Below, piece after piece: positions 52,130 through 61,079 of a stretch of DNA of 64,000 nucleotides. Source of the stretch: Nocardia anaemiae NBRC 100462 (GTDB lineage Bacteria > Actinomycetota > Actinomycetes > Mycobacteriales > Mycobacteriaceae); NCBI RefSeq assembly GCF_001612725.1, contig NZ_BDAZ01000071.1, positions 1-64,000 on the forward strand, read 5' to 3'. Each line of letters begins with the position of its first letter. The first letter of the stretch is position 1. The position numbers and the translations under genes were made by a program. The notes under the pieces are model-generated. The model was not told the origin of the DNA. It did not search any database and was given only the letters and a program-made list of their open reading frames with translations.

Positions 52130-53137
52130 CTATCGATGCCTGCCGTTGCGGCGCAGGGTGTGGGGGCGCAGGCGGTTGAAGCCGCGGACGCGCACGCTGC
52201 GCAGATTGCGAATATCGAATTCCGGATTGCCGTCCAGGGCCGCGGCGGCCTCGTCATCGACGAGTACGGTGCCGGGCCGGGCGACACCCGTGAGCCGGGA
52301 GGCGATATTGACCACCGAACCGTACAGATCGCCGAAGCGCTGCAGCACCGGTCCGTATGCCACCGCAACCCGCAGTTCCGGTGTGCCGCCGACCATCATC
52401 GTGCTCTCCTGGATGGCGAGCGCGATCCGGGCCGCATCGGTCGGATAATCGGCCGCGAACATGACCTCGTCGCCGACATTCTTGATCACCCAGCCGCCGT
52501 TCTCGGTGATCGCGGCGGTGGTGGTGGATTCGAATGCCTCCAGCAGCATGGACAATTCGTCCGGATGCAGATGCCTGGTGAGCCGGGTGTAGCCGACCAT
52601 GTCGGCGAAGCCGACCGCCAATTCGCGCACCGCCTCGCCCGCGGTGGTGCCCGGATCGAGGGAGCGGGCCAGGGCCGCGGCGAGGTGGCGACGCCACGCG
52701 TAGGTATTGAGCTGTTCGAGCGTGGAGATGGCCGCCTCGGTGGCGGTGCGCGCGATTTCGGCCGGGTCGGTGCCGGGCGCGGCCTCGGCCATCCGAGCGC
52801 TGATTTCGGCGAGTACCAGGTCGACCTGCCATTCGGCCAGGCGCGCCATGCCCTGGCCGAGGGTGCGCGCGGTCGCGGCCTGCTGCCGGGAGTCTGCCGA
52901 GGCGAGCACATTGAGCGCGCGGAAATTGCGCACCGCGGCGATATCGGCATCGGCGTAGTCGACGGCGGCGTCGTCGAGACCGGCCGGGAAGCCGAGTGCC
53001 ATCCACAGCCGCTTGGTCAGGGCGGTGGTCGTCCCGGATTGTTCGGCGACCTCGGTCCGGTTGTAGCGGCGCGGTCCGTCGAGCAGATACGACTCCACGA
53101 CCGACTCGACCAGCTCGGATATCTCGGTGGGAACCAT
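52130..53137 (-). CDS. Class III adenylate cyclase (Rv1264-like)
   Basis: 335 residues. The N-terminal 150 residues (ESYLLDGPRRYNRTEVAEQSG) resemble the regulatory domain of pH-sensitive cyclase Rv1264. The catalytic domain keeps both metal Asp (VGFADMVGYTRL and NVGDEVMFAA), the adenine Lys (WVIKNVGD), Asp (RFGDLYG) and the Asn/Arg transition-state pair (VNIASRLTGVARPG). So it should make cAMP as a homodimer. ATG at 53137 is chosen for AAGGT eight bases upstream; a longer frame reaches 53263. Likely soluble, as no membrane helix is seen. Confidence 0.9.
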   Translation of the reverse strand: MVPTEISELVESVVESYLLDGPRRYNRTEVAEQSGTTTALTKRLWMALGFPAGLDDAAVDYADADIAAVRNFRALNVLASADSRQQAATARTLGQGMARLAEWQVDLVLAEISARMAEAAPGTDPAEIARTATEAAISTLEQLNTYAWRRHLAAALARSLDPGTTAGEAVRELAVGFADMVGYTRLTRHLHPDELSMLLEAFESTTTAAITENGGWVIKNVGDEVMFAADYPTDAARIALAIQESTMMVGGTPELRVAVAYGPVLQRFGDLYGSVVNIASRLTGVARPGTVLVDDEAAAALDGNPEFDIRNLRSVRVRGFNRLRPHTLRRNGRHR

Positions 53138-53389
53138 GATCGGTACCTTACGGGCCGAGCGCTCGCCCATGGCGGCAACGGACCAGGTGACAGTTACCGC
53201 GGTCCGCGCCTGTGACCGGTCACAATCAGCTCGGATGCAGCCACTGCCCGGTCGAGGGCACACCCTGATCGTTCACGACGAACACCAGGGCCAGTCGGGG
53301 ACCGGAACGAATTGTCCTGCCACGCAATACATCGTCGCTCCGAACGCGCCATCTCGCGCGTCGTATGGCGAAGTTGTCCGTTGCTGTGG

Positions 53390-53995
53390 CTACGGCTGCT
53401 GGTAAGGCAGTAGGGATTCCCTGGACCAAGTGAGAGTGCCCGCGGCCAGATCGGCGATAACGGCGTCGAGCCAATGCAATTCGGCCTCGGTGACCGCGCG
53501 CTGGTACTCGTCCTCCAGCATCACCACCCTTGGTAGTCGCATCGCGGCGGCCTGCTTCGCATCGGCATCCATCTCGGCGAGCTTGGCGCGCACCGACTTT
53601 GCGCGCCGCTCCAGTTCGGTGCGGGCCCCCTCGGGGCCGAGTAGCATCAGGAACGACAGCGCCGCAGGGAATTCCGGATACTCGTTGCGTGCTTCGCCGA
53701 TCATCTCGGCCAGCCAATTCGCGCAGGCCGAACGGCCCGCATCGGTGATCTCGTAGACCGTCCGCTCCGGATATTGCTGGTCGCGGCCGGTTTCGCGGAC
53801 CGTGACCAGTCCGGCCTCCTGCAGCCTGCCGATCGTTTTGTAGAGCGCGGCGCGCTGGCTGACATTGACGACCTTGTCCTTGCCCCACTCCTTGATCCGT
53901 CGCTGGATCGCATAGGGGTGCATCGGTTCCAGATGCAGGATGCCGAGCAGCGCCATCGCCAGGGGCGAGCGCTTGAACTGCGTCGATGCCGTCAT
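53390..53995 (-). CDS. PadR-family transcriptional regulator
   Basis: 201 residues: N-terminal winged helix (LAMALLGILHLEPMHPYAIQRRIKEW, YKTIGRLQEAGLV) and a C-terminal helical dimerisation domain (LTDAGRSACANWLAEMIGEARNEY). Divergent from a small gene at 54109; the 113-base gap has regular ACTA(G) repeats, its probable operator. Confidence 0.9.
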   Translation of the reverse strand: MTASTQFKRSPLAMALLGILHLEPMHPYAIQRRIKEWGKDKVVNVSQRAALYKTIGRLQEAGLVTVRETGRDQQYPERTVYEITDAGRSACANWLAEMIGEARNEYPEFPAALSFLMLLGPEGARTELERRAKSVRAKLAEMDADAKQAAAMRLPRVVMLEDEYQRAVTEAELHWLDAVIADLAAGTLTWSRESLLPYQQP

Positions 53996-54021
53996 ACCGC
54001 CATTCTAGTGGTGCTCCGACA

Positions 54022-54071
54022 ACTAGGTTGTAAGATACTAGTTGCAAAGACACTAGTGTGTATGCCACTAT
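54022..54071. promoter_or_regulatory. ACTA(G) iterons at 15-bp spacing
   Basis: ACTAG at 54022, 54037 and 54052, and ACTAT at 54067: four starts separated by exactly 15 bases. The third lies in the palindrome CACTAGTG. An inverse half-site CTAGT is at 54005. They fill the divergent promoter between padR and the 54109 gene, and fit repeated binding sites of a dimeric regulator. Confidence 0.6.
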
Positions 54072-54108
54072 GAATACACCAGCGGAAGCCGCCCGAAAGG
54101 ATCGAAAA

Positions 54109-54570
54109 ATGACCGCCAAGACCGCCACCCGGATCCACGTCGACCACGAGACCGTCAAGCGCCTCGGCAACTGGACCGCCGCCGATACCTTCGACATCAC
54201 CGCCCGCTACGGCAGCGTGGTGATCGACCTGCGCTCGCCGCAGATCGCCGGCGACGGCGAGATCGTCGTGCACGCCGATCTCGATCACGCCATGGTGAAA
54301 CTGCTCGTCCCGGATGACGCCGTCGTCGACCAGACCGAACTGCACTGGACCGGCCGCGGCCGGGTAAAGGATTTCGCGCGGCCACAGGATGTCGCGGGTC
54401 GCGTCATCCGCCTCGTCGGCACCAGCAACCGCAGCGAATTCCGGGTGCACCGTGCGGGCATCGCCGTGCTGTCGGCAATGTTCTCGCGGGAGTTCTTCGA
54501 GGACGTGCGGCGGTCGCATCGCGAAGGCACGCATCCGACCGTTGCCGATCCGGCCAACGCCCCGCGTTGA
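54109..54570 (+). CDS. Conserved hypothetical protein, PadR-controlled candidate
   Basis: 153-residue soluble protein. A mid-section rich in beta strands (YGSVVIDLRSPQIAGDGEIVVHADLDHAMVKLLVPD) looks like the cell-wall-active-antibiotic-response / DUF1707-associated fold that forms repeating strands, but without the membrane part; this is a guess from pattern. Function unknown. ATG at 54109 has AAAGGA nine bases upstream; an earlier ATG (54070) overlaps the last operator repeat. Confidence 0.65.
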   Translation: MTAKTATRIHVDHETVKRLGNWTAADTFDITARYGSVVIDLRSPQIAGDGEIVVHADLDHAMVKLLVPDDAVVDQTELHWTGRGRVKDFARPQDVAGRVIRLVGTSNRSEFRVHRAGIAVLSAMFSREFFEDVRRSHREGTHPTVADPANAPR

Positions 54571-54628
54571 TGGGCTTCAGTTGCCGAAATCGGAGTGCCC
54601 CGACCAAGTGGTTGGGGCACTTGGCATT

Positions 54629-55165
54629 TCAGGTTCCGTCGAGCCCGATCGTCAGGTAGTTCACGAAGAACTCGTTATTCAGCGCGTAGCGCGAGCGCCG
54701 CAGCCGGATCAGGGCGATCGCGTCATCGACCGAATGCCCCAGATCCAGCAGCGTTTGGGCGACCACCAAACCCGAGCGGTTGTATCCGTACTGGCAGCGC
54801 ACCATGACACAGCGATCGGCACGAACCGCGGCAGCGGCGATCCTGGCCAATTCGCGCACCGCCGTCAGCTGCTCGGCGCGCAGCTCCGCATCCGGAATGG
54901 CGAGGTGATGGTGTTCGACATCCGGTCCCGGCCCGTGCCCGTCGGCCTGGAACAGGCTGATCACCACATCGAATTCGGTCCCGACGATCACCGGCACCCG
55001 CACGCCGTCGGCGTTCCCGTAATGATGCCCACCCATCCACAGCCGTGGCACGATCTCGTGCCACGGCGCATCCGCATCCGGTGTCTTCACCTTGGGTGGC
55101 CGCTCCCACCGGATCCCGGGTGGCCGCTCCCATTGGACGCTGGGGGGCCGCTCGATCTGCACCAT
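54629..55165 (-). CDS. Dual-specificity protein phosphatase with ERPP repeat N-terminus
   Basis: 178 residues. The P-loop is C-x5-R: Cys124-QYGYN-Arg130-S (VRCQYGYNRSG). The usual His just before the Cys is Arg123. A general-acid Asp is probably in AIPDAELR (about 92). Residues 5-27 contain three ERPP units eight residues apart (ERPPSVQW, ERPPGIRW, ERPPKV). Likely cytoplasmic. Target unknown; it may act on proteins phosphorylated by Ser/Thr/Tyr kinases outside this window. Confidence 0.85.
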   Translation of the reverse strand: MVQIERPPSVQWERPPGIRWERPPKVKTPDADAPWHEIVPRLWMGGHHYGNADGVRVPVIVGTEFDVVISLFQADGHGPGPDVEHHHLAIPDAELRAEQLTAVRELARIAAAAVRADRCVMVRCQYGYNRSGLVVAQTLLDLGHSVDDAIALIRLRRSRYALNNEFFVNYLTIGLDGT

Positions 55166-55333
55166 CGTCGCCTCCCCGCATTTCGGCCGAACTTCTACTA
55201 CCGTACCGCCGTCCTATGTCATCGCGAAGGCACAGAAACGCGGAGGCGGGCGGTTCCACCTGATCTCGAGCTTCTGGCAATCTTCGAGTGAACAAGGACC
55301 TTTAAGTGGTGCGAGTCCGGGTATGCGGCCGGT

Positions 55334-55471
55334 ATGGAGCTTCTATTGGTACTCGTCGTGATACCGGTGGCCGTTGCCATATGGGTGCTACGGCGTAAAC
55401 GCGCAGGGAAACCGTCGGACCCGGAAATGATCACCGGCAATGAAGGGCAGCGCAATGTCGATGGATCCTGA
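55334..55471 (+). CDS. Small single-pass membrane protein
   Basis: 45 residues. One membrane segment right at the start (ELLLVLVVIPVAVAIWVL), then RRKR and a polar tail. A short reading frame with a clear membrane-anchor pattern. Its end overlaps the start of the next gene by 17 bases, so the two may be coupled. The ribosome site is weak. Function unknown. Confidence 0.5.
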   Translation: MELLLVLVVIPVAVAIWVLRRKRAGKPSDPEMITGNEGQRNVDGS

Positions 55472-55682
55472 TCCCCGACGCACTCCCGATCTCGAGGCGG
55501 GTGGCGGCGTCCGTCCCGGATCGACCCCGCCCGAGACGGCGCAGACCTCCGGCCTGTCCGCGCCAGAACCGCGCACCAGCCGACACTTCCCGCCCACCGG
55601 AGTCGGCTTCATCGCCATGGGCGCGGTGCTGGCGATCCTGTTCATCGTGGTTGCGGTGTTGCTGGTGATAACACTGCTCTGA
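55455..55682 (+). CDS. DUF6480-like small membrane protein
   Basis: 75 residues. DPDPRRTPDLEAGGGVRPGS and TPPETAQTSGL are the hallmark N-terminal half of the DUF6480 family of Streptomyces and relatives; the C-terminus is one membrane helix (FIAMGAVLAILFIVVAVLLV). ATG at 55455 follows GAAGGGCAG. Function unknown. Part of a run of three tightly spaced small genes. Confidence 0.75.
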   Translation: MSMDPDPRRTPDLEAGGGVRPGSTPPETAQTSGLSAPEPRTSRHFPPTGVGFIAMGAVLAILFIVVAVLLVITLL

Positions 55683-55698
55683 ACCCGAAGGGCGACCC

Positions 55699-56109
55699 GT
55701 GGCAGAGCTGCCGACTATCCACGCCCTGGCCGACCTCGTCGACCTGGTCACCGGGCGGCCGGTCTACCTTCGCTATTCCGACGGCCCCGACACCGATGAC
55801 GGACCCAGTCTCGACTACGAGTCGGGCGTGGAGCTGCCCGGACTGTCGGTGACAACGCTGGCTCCGGAGCCGTGGTGGACCCGCCCGGCCGAGGACTGGA
55901 TAGCGCGCCGACTGTGCAAATACGCCGAACTCGGTCGCGAGAGTGGGCGATTCGCGTGGATACTGCGCGGTCGCGAGGTCGGGCGTGGGCCGGATCATGA
56001 GCCGGTGGTCACCGATGTCATCCCGGTTGCCGTGATCGACGAAAAGGTGATCGACGAGGCGAAACACGTGTATCGCAGCCGGTTCGAAGTGGCGAGGGAT
56101 TCCCGCTGA
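55699..56109 (+). CDS. DUF6098-like protein
   Basis: 136 residues, soluble. VYLRYSDGPDTDDGPSLDYE, GVELPGLSVTTLAPEPWW and the RPAEDWIARRLCKY segment are typical of DUF6098 proteins of soil actinomycetes. Function unknown. It starts 16 bases after the DUF6480-like gene, so probably in one transcript. The start codon is GTG. Confidence 0.75.
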   Translation: MAELPTIHALADLVDLVTGRPVYLRYSDGPDTDDGPSLDYESGVELPGLSVTTLAPEPWWTRPAEDWIARRLCKYAELGRESGRFAWILRGREVGRGPDHEPVVTDVIPVAVIDEKVIDEAKHVYRSRFEVARDSR

Positions 56110-56116
56110 CCGCAGC

Positions 56117-56130
56117 TGGAACGCGTTCTA
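56117..56130 (+). promoter_or_regulatory. Palindrome upstream of the P450 gene
   Basis: GAACGCGTTC (56119-56128) is a perfect 10-bp palindrome with one matched extension, about 35 bases before the P450 ATG. A candidate site for the TetR regulator at 57381, whose gene is in the same transcript. Confidence 0.4.
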
Positions 56131-56163
56131 GACAGAGTTGGCATTTTGTCTTACTCTCGGGTC

Positions 56164-57384
56164 ATGACGACAGAGTTGTCTCACCGACCGCATTTCGAAT
56201 TGCGATCCGCCGAAACCTGGCGCGACCCGTGGCAGATGTATGCCGAACTGCGCGCCCATGACCCCGTGCATCACGTTGTGCCCCAGGATGATCCGGCGAG
56301 CGACTACTACGTCCTTTCCCGCTATTCGGACGTGTACGCGGCGGCGCGGGATGTCGCGACCTTCTCCTCGGCGGGCGGCCTGACCGTCGACTACCGCGAC
56401 CTCGGCGAGATCGGGCTGCCCGAACCGCGGCCGTTCGTCTTCACCGATCCGCCGGACCACACCACCTTCCGCAAACGGGTCATGAAGGGTTTCACGCCGC
56501 GGCAGGTGCGTTCGGTCGAACCGCAGGTGCGCGCGTTCGTCGTCGAGCGGTTGGAGCGGCTGCGCGCGGCGGGTGCGGGCGATATCGTCGTCGAACTCTT
56601 CAAGCCGCTGCCGAGCATGGTGGTCGCGCATTATCTCGGTGTGCCGGAGCCGGATCGGCCGAAATTCGACGAGTGGACCGATCACATCATGACCGCCTCC
56701 GCGGGCGGCAGTCCGCTCGATGCCCAAGAGGCAATCGGCGAATTGATGCAGTACTTCACCCATCTGATCGAACGCCGTCGCGCCGAACCCGCCGACGATA
56801 CGATCTCGCATCTGGTGGCTTCCGGGCTCGGCGCGGATGGCGACTATGCGGGCATCATCTCGATTCTCGGCTTCGCCTTCACCATGATCACCGGCGGAAA
56901 CGACACCACCACCGGCAATCTCGGCGGCGCGGTGCAATTGCTGACCGAGCGCCCGGATCAGCGTCGACTGCTGATCGAGAATCCGGCGCTCATCCCGGAC
57001 GCGGTCGAGGAGTTCTTGCGGCTCACCTCCCCGGTGCAGGGTTTGGCACGAACCATGGTGCGCGACGTCCAGATTCACGACACCACCATTCCGGCCGGGC
57101 GTCGCGTGCTGCTGCTGTACGCCTCCGCCAATCGCGACGAACGCGAATTCGGCTCCGATGCAGGCGAACTCGATGTGCTGCGGCGGCCCAAGCAGATCCT
57201 GACCTTCAGCCACGGCAACCACCACTGTCTCGGCGCGGCCGCGGCACGCATGGTCGCGTGCGTCGCGCTGGAGGAATTGCTTTCGCGCTGCCCGGATTTC
57301 GTCGTGGATATCGACAGCGTGCGTTATGCCCCCGGCAGTTATGTGCGCTGGCCGGATCGGGTGCCGTTCCGGGTGTCGCGATGA
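56164..57384 (+). CDS. Cytochrome P450
   Basis: 406 residues, soluble bacterial P450. Haem Cys355 in FSHGNHHCLGAAAAR; I-helix oxygen motif GGNDTTTG; ExxR in EEFLR; SPVQGLARTMVRDVQIHDTTIPAGRRV is the typical K-helix region. Needs separate ferredoxin and reductase, neither adjacent. Substrate unknown; the HFELRSAETWRDPWQMYAEL start and DPPDHTTFRKRVMKGFTPR are those of the sterol/fatty-acid/terpene-oxidising CYP groups of actinobacteria. ATG at 56164. Its TGA overlaps the TetR start (ATGA). Confidence 0.93.
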   Translation: MTTELSHRPHFELRSAETWRDPWQMYAELRAHDPVHHVVPQDDPASDYYVLSRYSDVYAAARDVATFSSAGGLTVDYRDLGEIGLPEPRPFVFTDPPDHTTFRKRVMKGFTPRQVRSVEPQVRAFVVERLERLRAAGAGDIVVELFKPLPSMVVAHYLGVPEPDRPKFDEWTDHIMTASAGGSPLDAQEAIGELMQYFTHLIERRRAEPADDTISHLVASGLGADGDYAGIISILGFAFTMITGGNDTTTGNLGGAVQLLTERPDQRRLLIENPALIPDAVEEFLRLTSPVQGLARTMVRDVQIHDTTIPAGRRVLLLYASANRDEREFGSDAGELDVLRRPKQILTFSHGNHHCLGAAAARMVACVALEELLSRCPDFVVDIDSVRYAPGSYVRWPDRVPFRVSR

Positions 57385-57956
57385 CGGCGGGATCGGGAGA
57401 TTGGTTGCGCCCCAAGCGCGCCGATATCGCGGCCGAGCAGATTCTCGATGCCGCCGCGCAACTGTTCGTCGAGCGCGGCGTCACGAATACCGGTATGGGT
57501 GATGTCGCGAAGGCCGCGGGCTGCTCGCGCGCCACCCTGTACCGCTATTTCCCGAACCGGCAAGCGCTGCGAATCGCCTTCGTGCACAGGGAAGCCCGTC
57601 GGGTCGGCGCCGCGGTGGCCGAGCGAACTCGCGAGATCACCGATCCGAGCGAGCGCATCGTCGCGGTGATGCTCGCATCGCTCGGTGAGGTTCGTGCCGA
57701 CCCGACGCTGATCGCGTGGTTCACCGCCGGTGATGCTGGCATCGCCAATGAGATCGGTCAATCCTCCGAGGTCATCGAGGCCATCGCCGCCGGGCTGCTG
57801 CCGCCGACGGCAGATCCGGATCGTTCCCGACTGGCCCGCTGGTTGGCTCGTATCATCATGTCGTTGCTCACCGCGCCCGGCCGCGACGAGGCCGATGAGC
57901 GGGTCATGTTGGAGCAGTTCGTCGCACCGGTCGTCACGGGCGCATTCGTGAACTGA
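57381..57956 (+). CDS. TetR-family transcriptional regulator
   Basis: 191 residues. N-terminal HTH: AAEQILDAAAQLFVERGVTNTGMGDVAKAAGCSRATLYRYF. The C-terminal ligand domain is unassigned. Overlaps the P450 stop by four bases, so it is co-translated with it and probably regulates that transcript. The long frame reaching further upstream lies antisense-like inside the P450 gene in another frame and is rejected. Confidence 0.9.
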   Translation: MTAGSGDWLRPKRADIAAEQILDAAAQLFVERGVTNTGMGDVAKAAGCSRATLYRYFPNRQALRIAFVHREARRVGAAVAERTREITDPSERIVAVMLASLGEVRADPTLIAWFTAGDAGIANEIGQSSEVIEAIAAGLLPPTADPDRSRLARWLARIIMSLLTAPGRDEADERVMLEQFVAPVVTGAFVN

Positions 57957-57968
57957 ACCTCCTCGCGC

Positions 57969-57999
57969 TTGACTTGGAGCGCGCTCCAAGTCGTAGCGT
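57969..57999 (+). promoter_or_regulatory. MerR-type promoter with 22-bp palindrome
   Basis: -35 TTGACT (57969-57974) and -10-like TAGCGT (57994-57999) are separated by 19 bases. Across that spacer lies a perfect 22-bp palindrome, half-site GACTTGGAGCG (57971-57992). A 19-bp spacer with an inverted repeat inside is the hallmark of MerR-regulated promoters, which are inactive until the regulator twists the DNA. The promoter reads into the aldo/keto reductase at 58037. No MerR gene is in this window. Confidence 0.7.
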
Positions 58000-58036
58000 C
58001 GATGACGAAATCGTCGACCAAGGAGGAGAGCCTCGC

Positions 58037-59020
<984 letters not shown>

Positions 59021-59100
59021 CATCGTCGAGTCTCGCAGAGTGTCCGCGCACCTCGCAGAGCGACGCTCCGAATGAAACGCCGACCCTCGAATACGAAGGT

Positions 59101-59754
59101 CTATTCGTCGGGGGGTACGCCCATGACGAGGCGGACCAGGGTGCGGGGGAAGCCTTGGAGGCGTTCGGGGGGATAGTTGACCGGGTCGCTGACTGCTAGT
59201 CGGCCGAGCATTTCGGCCACGGTCAGTAGCGAATTGGCCAGTAGCGCGGCGTCCACACCGGCCCATCGGGGTTCGAGCGCCAAGCCCATGCGCACCAATG
59301 CCTCGGCGTGGTCGAGAATGATGGCGCGCGAATTGCGTAGTGCCTCACGGTATTCCCTGGGAGCCCCGCCCGGGGTGGCGAGAATCAGCCGCCACCGGGT
59401 GGGATTCTCCATGGCCATCGCGACGAATGCCTCCACTGTCGCCGATGCGGCCACGACCGGATCGGAGCCGATGAGATCGGTCGGCATGGCCTCGACAACC
59501 TGGTCCAATCCGCGCTCGCGCTCGCGATCCAGCAGCGCGGCGACCAACTCCGCGCGCGTCCGGAAAACGGTATACAGAACCGGTTTTCCGACGCCTGCCT
59601 CCTGGGCAACCGCCTCCATGCTCAGCTCCGGCAATTCGATCCGGTGCAGCACCGCGAAGGCGGCATCGAGCACCTGGACGCGCCGCTGTTCGGGCGGTAG
59701 GCGTGGTGCATAGCGCCGCTTCGGTCGGTTCGACGCGGTTCGCGATGTCGCCAC
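59101..59754 (-). CDS. TetR-family transcriptional regulator
   Basis: 217 residues. HTH at about 24-70 (VQVLDAAFAVLHRIELPELSMEAVAQEAGVGKPVLYTVF). The C-terminal domain has ENPTRWRLILATPGGAPREYREAL, found in a group of actinobacterial TetR regulators. GTG at 59754. Target unclear: no operator found, and the gene to its left (aldo/keto reductase) is convergent. Confidence 0.88.
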   Translation of the reverse strand: MATSRTASNRPKRRYAPRLPPEQRRVQVLDAAFAVLHRIELPELSMEAVAQEAGVGKPVLYTVFRTRAELVAALLDRERERGLDQVVEAMPTDLIGSDPVVAASATVEAFVAMAMENPTRWRLILATPGGAPREYREALRNSRAIILDHAEALVRMGLALEPRWAGVDAALLANSLLTVAEMLGRLAVSDPVNYPPERLQGFPRTLVRLVMGVPPDE

Positions 59755-59996
59755 TACCGCCTCACCTCCACCGGTTCATAGTGGCAGATCTTGTAAGTTA
59801 TGTGGAATGGGTTCGACCGCAGTACTTTTGGTGTCGAGAAGAAACACACCTGTTGTCTTCGGCGCGGGAAATTGCTACGGTTGCGTTGTATTTGCTGTGG
59901 CAGCGTACGGTGGCGGGTGCCAATGACGGTAGCTGCTCCCGACCTGTGTGGATCGAGCATCAGAAGATCTGGTACACGACGGAACGAGGCAAGTCG

Positions 59997-60329
59997 ATGA
60001 GGCCGACGCCGACCGCGATCGGATATCTTCGTCGGGACGTGTCAGGCGATGCGATGGACTGGGACATTGCCCAGATCCGCAAGCTGGCAACGCGATATGG
60101 CTACGACCTCGCCGAGATCGTGCAGTTGGAAGGCGCGGGCACGGATATTCTCGCGGCATTGCGCGAGGTCATCCGCGAGATGGATGCGGAAGCGGTGATC
60201 ATGCCGAATCTCGCGCATTTGGACAATCGACCGGAAGATCTTGTGCGGGCGTGTGACGTAATCACCGTCAATCCGACGAATACCTATGCCCGCCGTGCAT
60301 TTCCCGGGGAACGGGTGTGGGCTGATTAG
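59997..60329 (+). CDS. Orphan protein resembling a serine-recombinase N-terminal domain
   Basis: 110 residues. GYLRRDVSGDAMDWDIAQIRKLATRYGYDL and AALREVIREMDAEAVIMPNLAHL follow the strand-helix order of the resolvase catalytic domain, with a Ser in the expected RDVSG place, but there is no DNA-binding part and the protein ends soon after. It is a stand-alone domain of the kind found in Mycobacterium and Nocardia. Recombinase activity is not expected without the DNA-binding domain. ATG at 59997 follows GAACGAGG. Upstream 59755-59996 is AT-rich and probably holds its promoter. Confidence 0.6.
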   Translation: MRPTPTAIGYLRRDVSGDAMDWDIAQIRKLATRYGYDLAEIVQLEGAGTDILAALREVIREMDAEAVIMPNLAHLDNRPEDLVRACDVITVNPTNTYARRAFPGERVWAD

Positions 60330-60422
60330 CCTGCGCCGGACGCGGCGTCTACGATCTTTCGCGTTTGCTTGTCGTCAGCTGCTCCATCAGATCAAGTTCG
60401 ATCAAAGGAGAAGGTATTCGTC

Positions 60423-60941
60423 ATGGCAATTTTCCGGAAGATCGCGACAGCGTCGATCGCCGTCGCCGCACTCGCCGCCGCATTCGTCGGGACGCAGCAA
60501 GCCGCGGCCGATCCGATTGCGGGAGGCTGCTCCGGCGGCCAATTCAGTTACAGCACAAGCCCGCTCGGGATGTCGGTCGCCCCGGCCACAGCCACCTGGA
60601 ACGGCAACCTCACCGGCTGCACGGGTACGCCCGCGGCCGGGGCAACGGTGAGCGGCACCTTCAACGGAAGCGGTAGCTGCGCCGATGTCGACGGGCAGAT
60701 CGATGGCAAGGTCAACTGGTCCAACGGTGCGATCAGCCGGATCAGCGGGCCTTGGCATGTGCCCGGCGGTGTCGGCACGGCGATGTCCAACACCGTGACC
60801 ATTATCGATGGGCCTGGCGCGGGTGGGCATATGGTCATCGAACAGGGTCCGATCGGCAATGTGATGGCGATGGCGGGGTCGTGTATCGCGGGCGAGGCCC
60901 GCGGTGCCGACGTGCCGATCCTCTCGGCGCGCTTCAGCTGA
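60423..60941 (+). CDS. Secreted protein of unknown function
   Basis: 172 residues. Signal peptide (IFRKIATASIAVAALAAAF, cleavage near QAAADP), then a beta-rich, Gly/Ser/Thr-rich mature protein with six cysteines probably in disulfides (GGCSGGQF, GNLTGCTGTP, SGSCADVDG, GSCIAGEA). Such secreted proteins are common in Nocardia; no function assigned. ATG at 60423 has AAGGAGAAGG upstream. Confidence 0.75.
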   Translation: MAIFRKIATASIAVAALAAAFVGTQQAAADPIAGGCSGGQFSYSTSPLGMSVAPATATWNGNLTGCTGTPAAGATVSGTFNGSGSCADVDGQIDGKVNWSNGAISRISGPWHVPGGVGTAMSNTVTIIDGPGAGGHMVIEQGPIGNVMAMAGSCIAGEARGADVPILSARFS

Positions 60942-60945
60942 ACCA

Positions 60946-60978
60946 ACGGGTACCGGGCGCGCGCCCGGTACCCGTTTT
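60946..60978 (+). terminator. Strong intrinsic terminator
   Basis: A perfect 30-bp palindrome with half-site ACGGGTACCGGGCGC (60946-60975) followed by TTT, four bases after the stop of the secreted protein. Because the palindrome is symmetrical it may also serve the convergent EamA gene. Confidence 0.88.
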
Positions 60979-61079
60979 CGGGCAAGCTCAGAAGCAGTAG
61001 GGGGTCGGTGCGCACCTTCGCGCCCTCGCTCAGGCTCTGGCAGCGAATGCTGACCCGGTCCAGTGAGTTCCTGTTTACC

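Noticed and set aside
53226..53389. Minus-strand tail LVFVVNDQGVPSTGQWLHPS after padR
   Set aside because: Looks protein-like at the end only; no start or ribosome site within a plausible distance, so I left it out.
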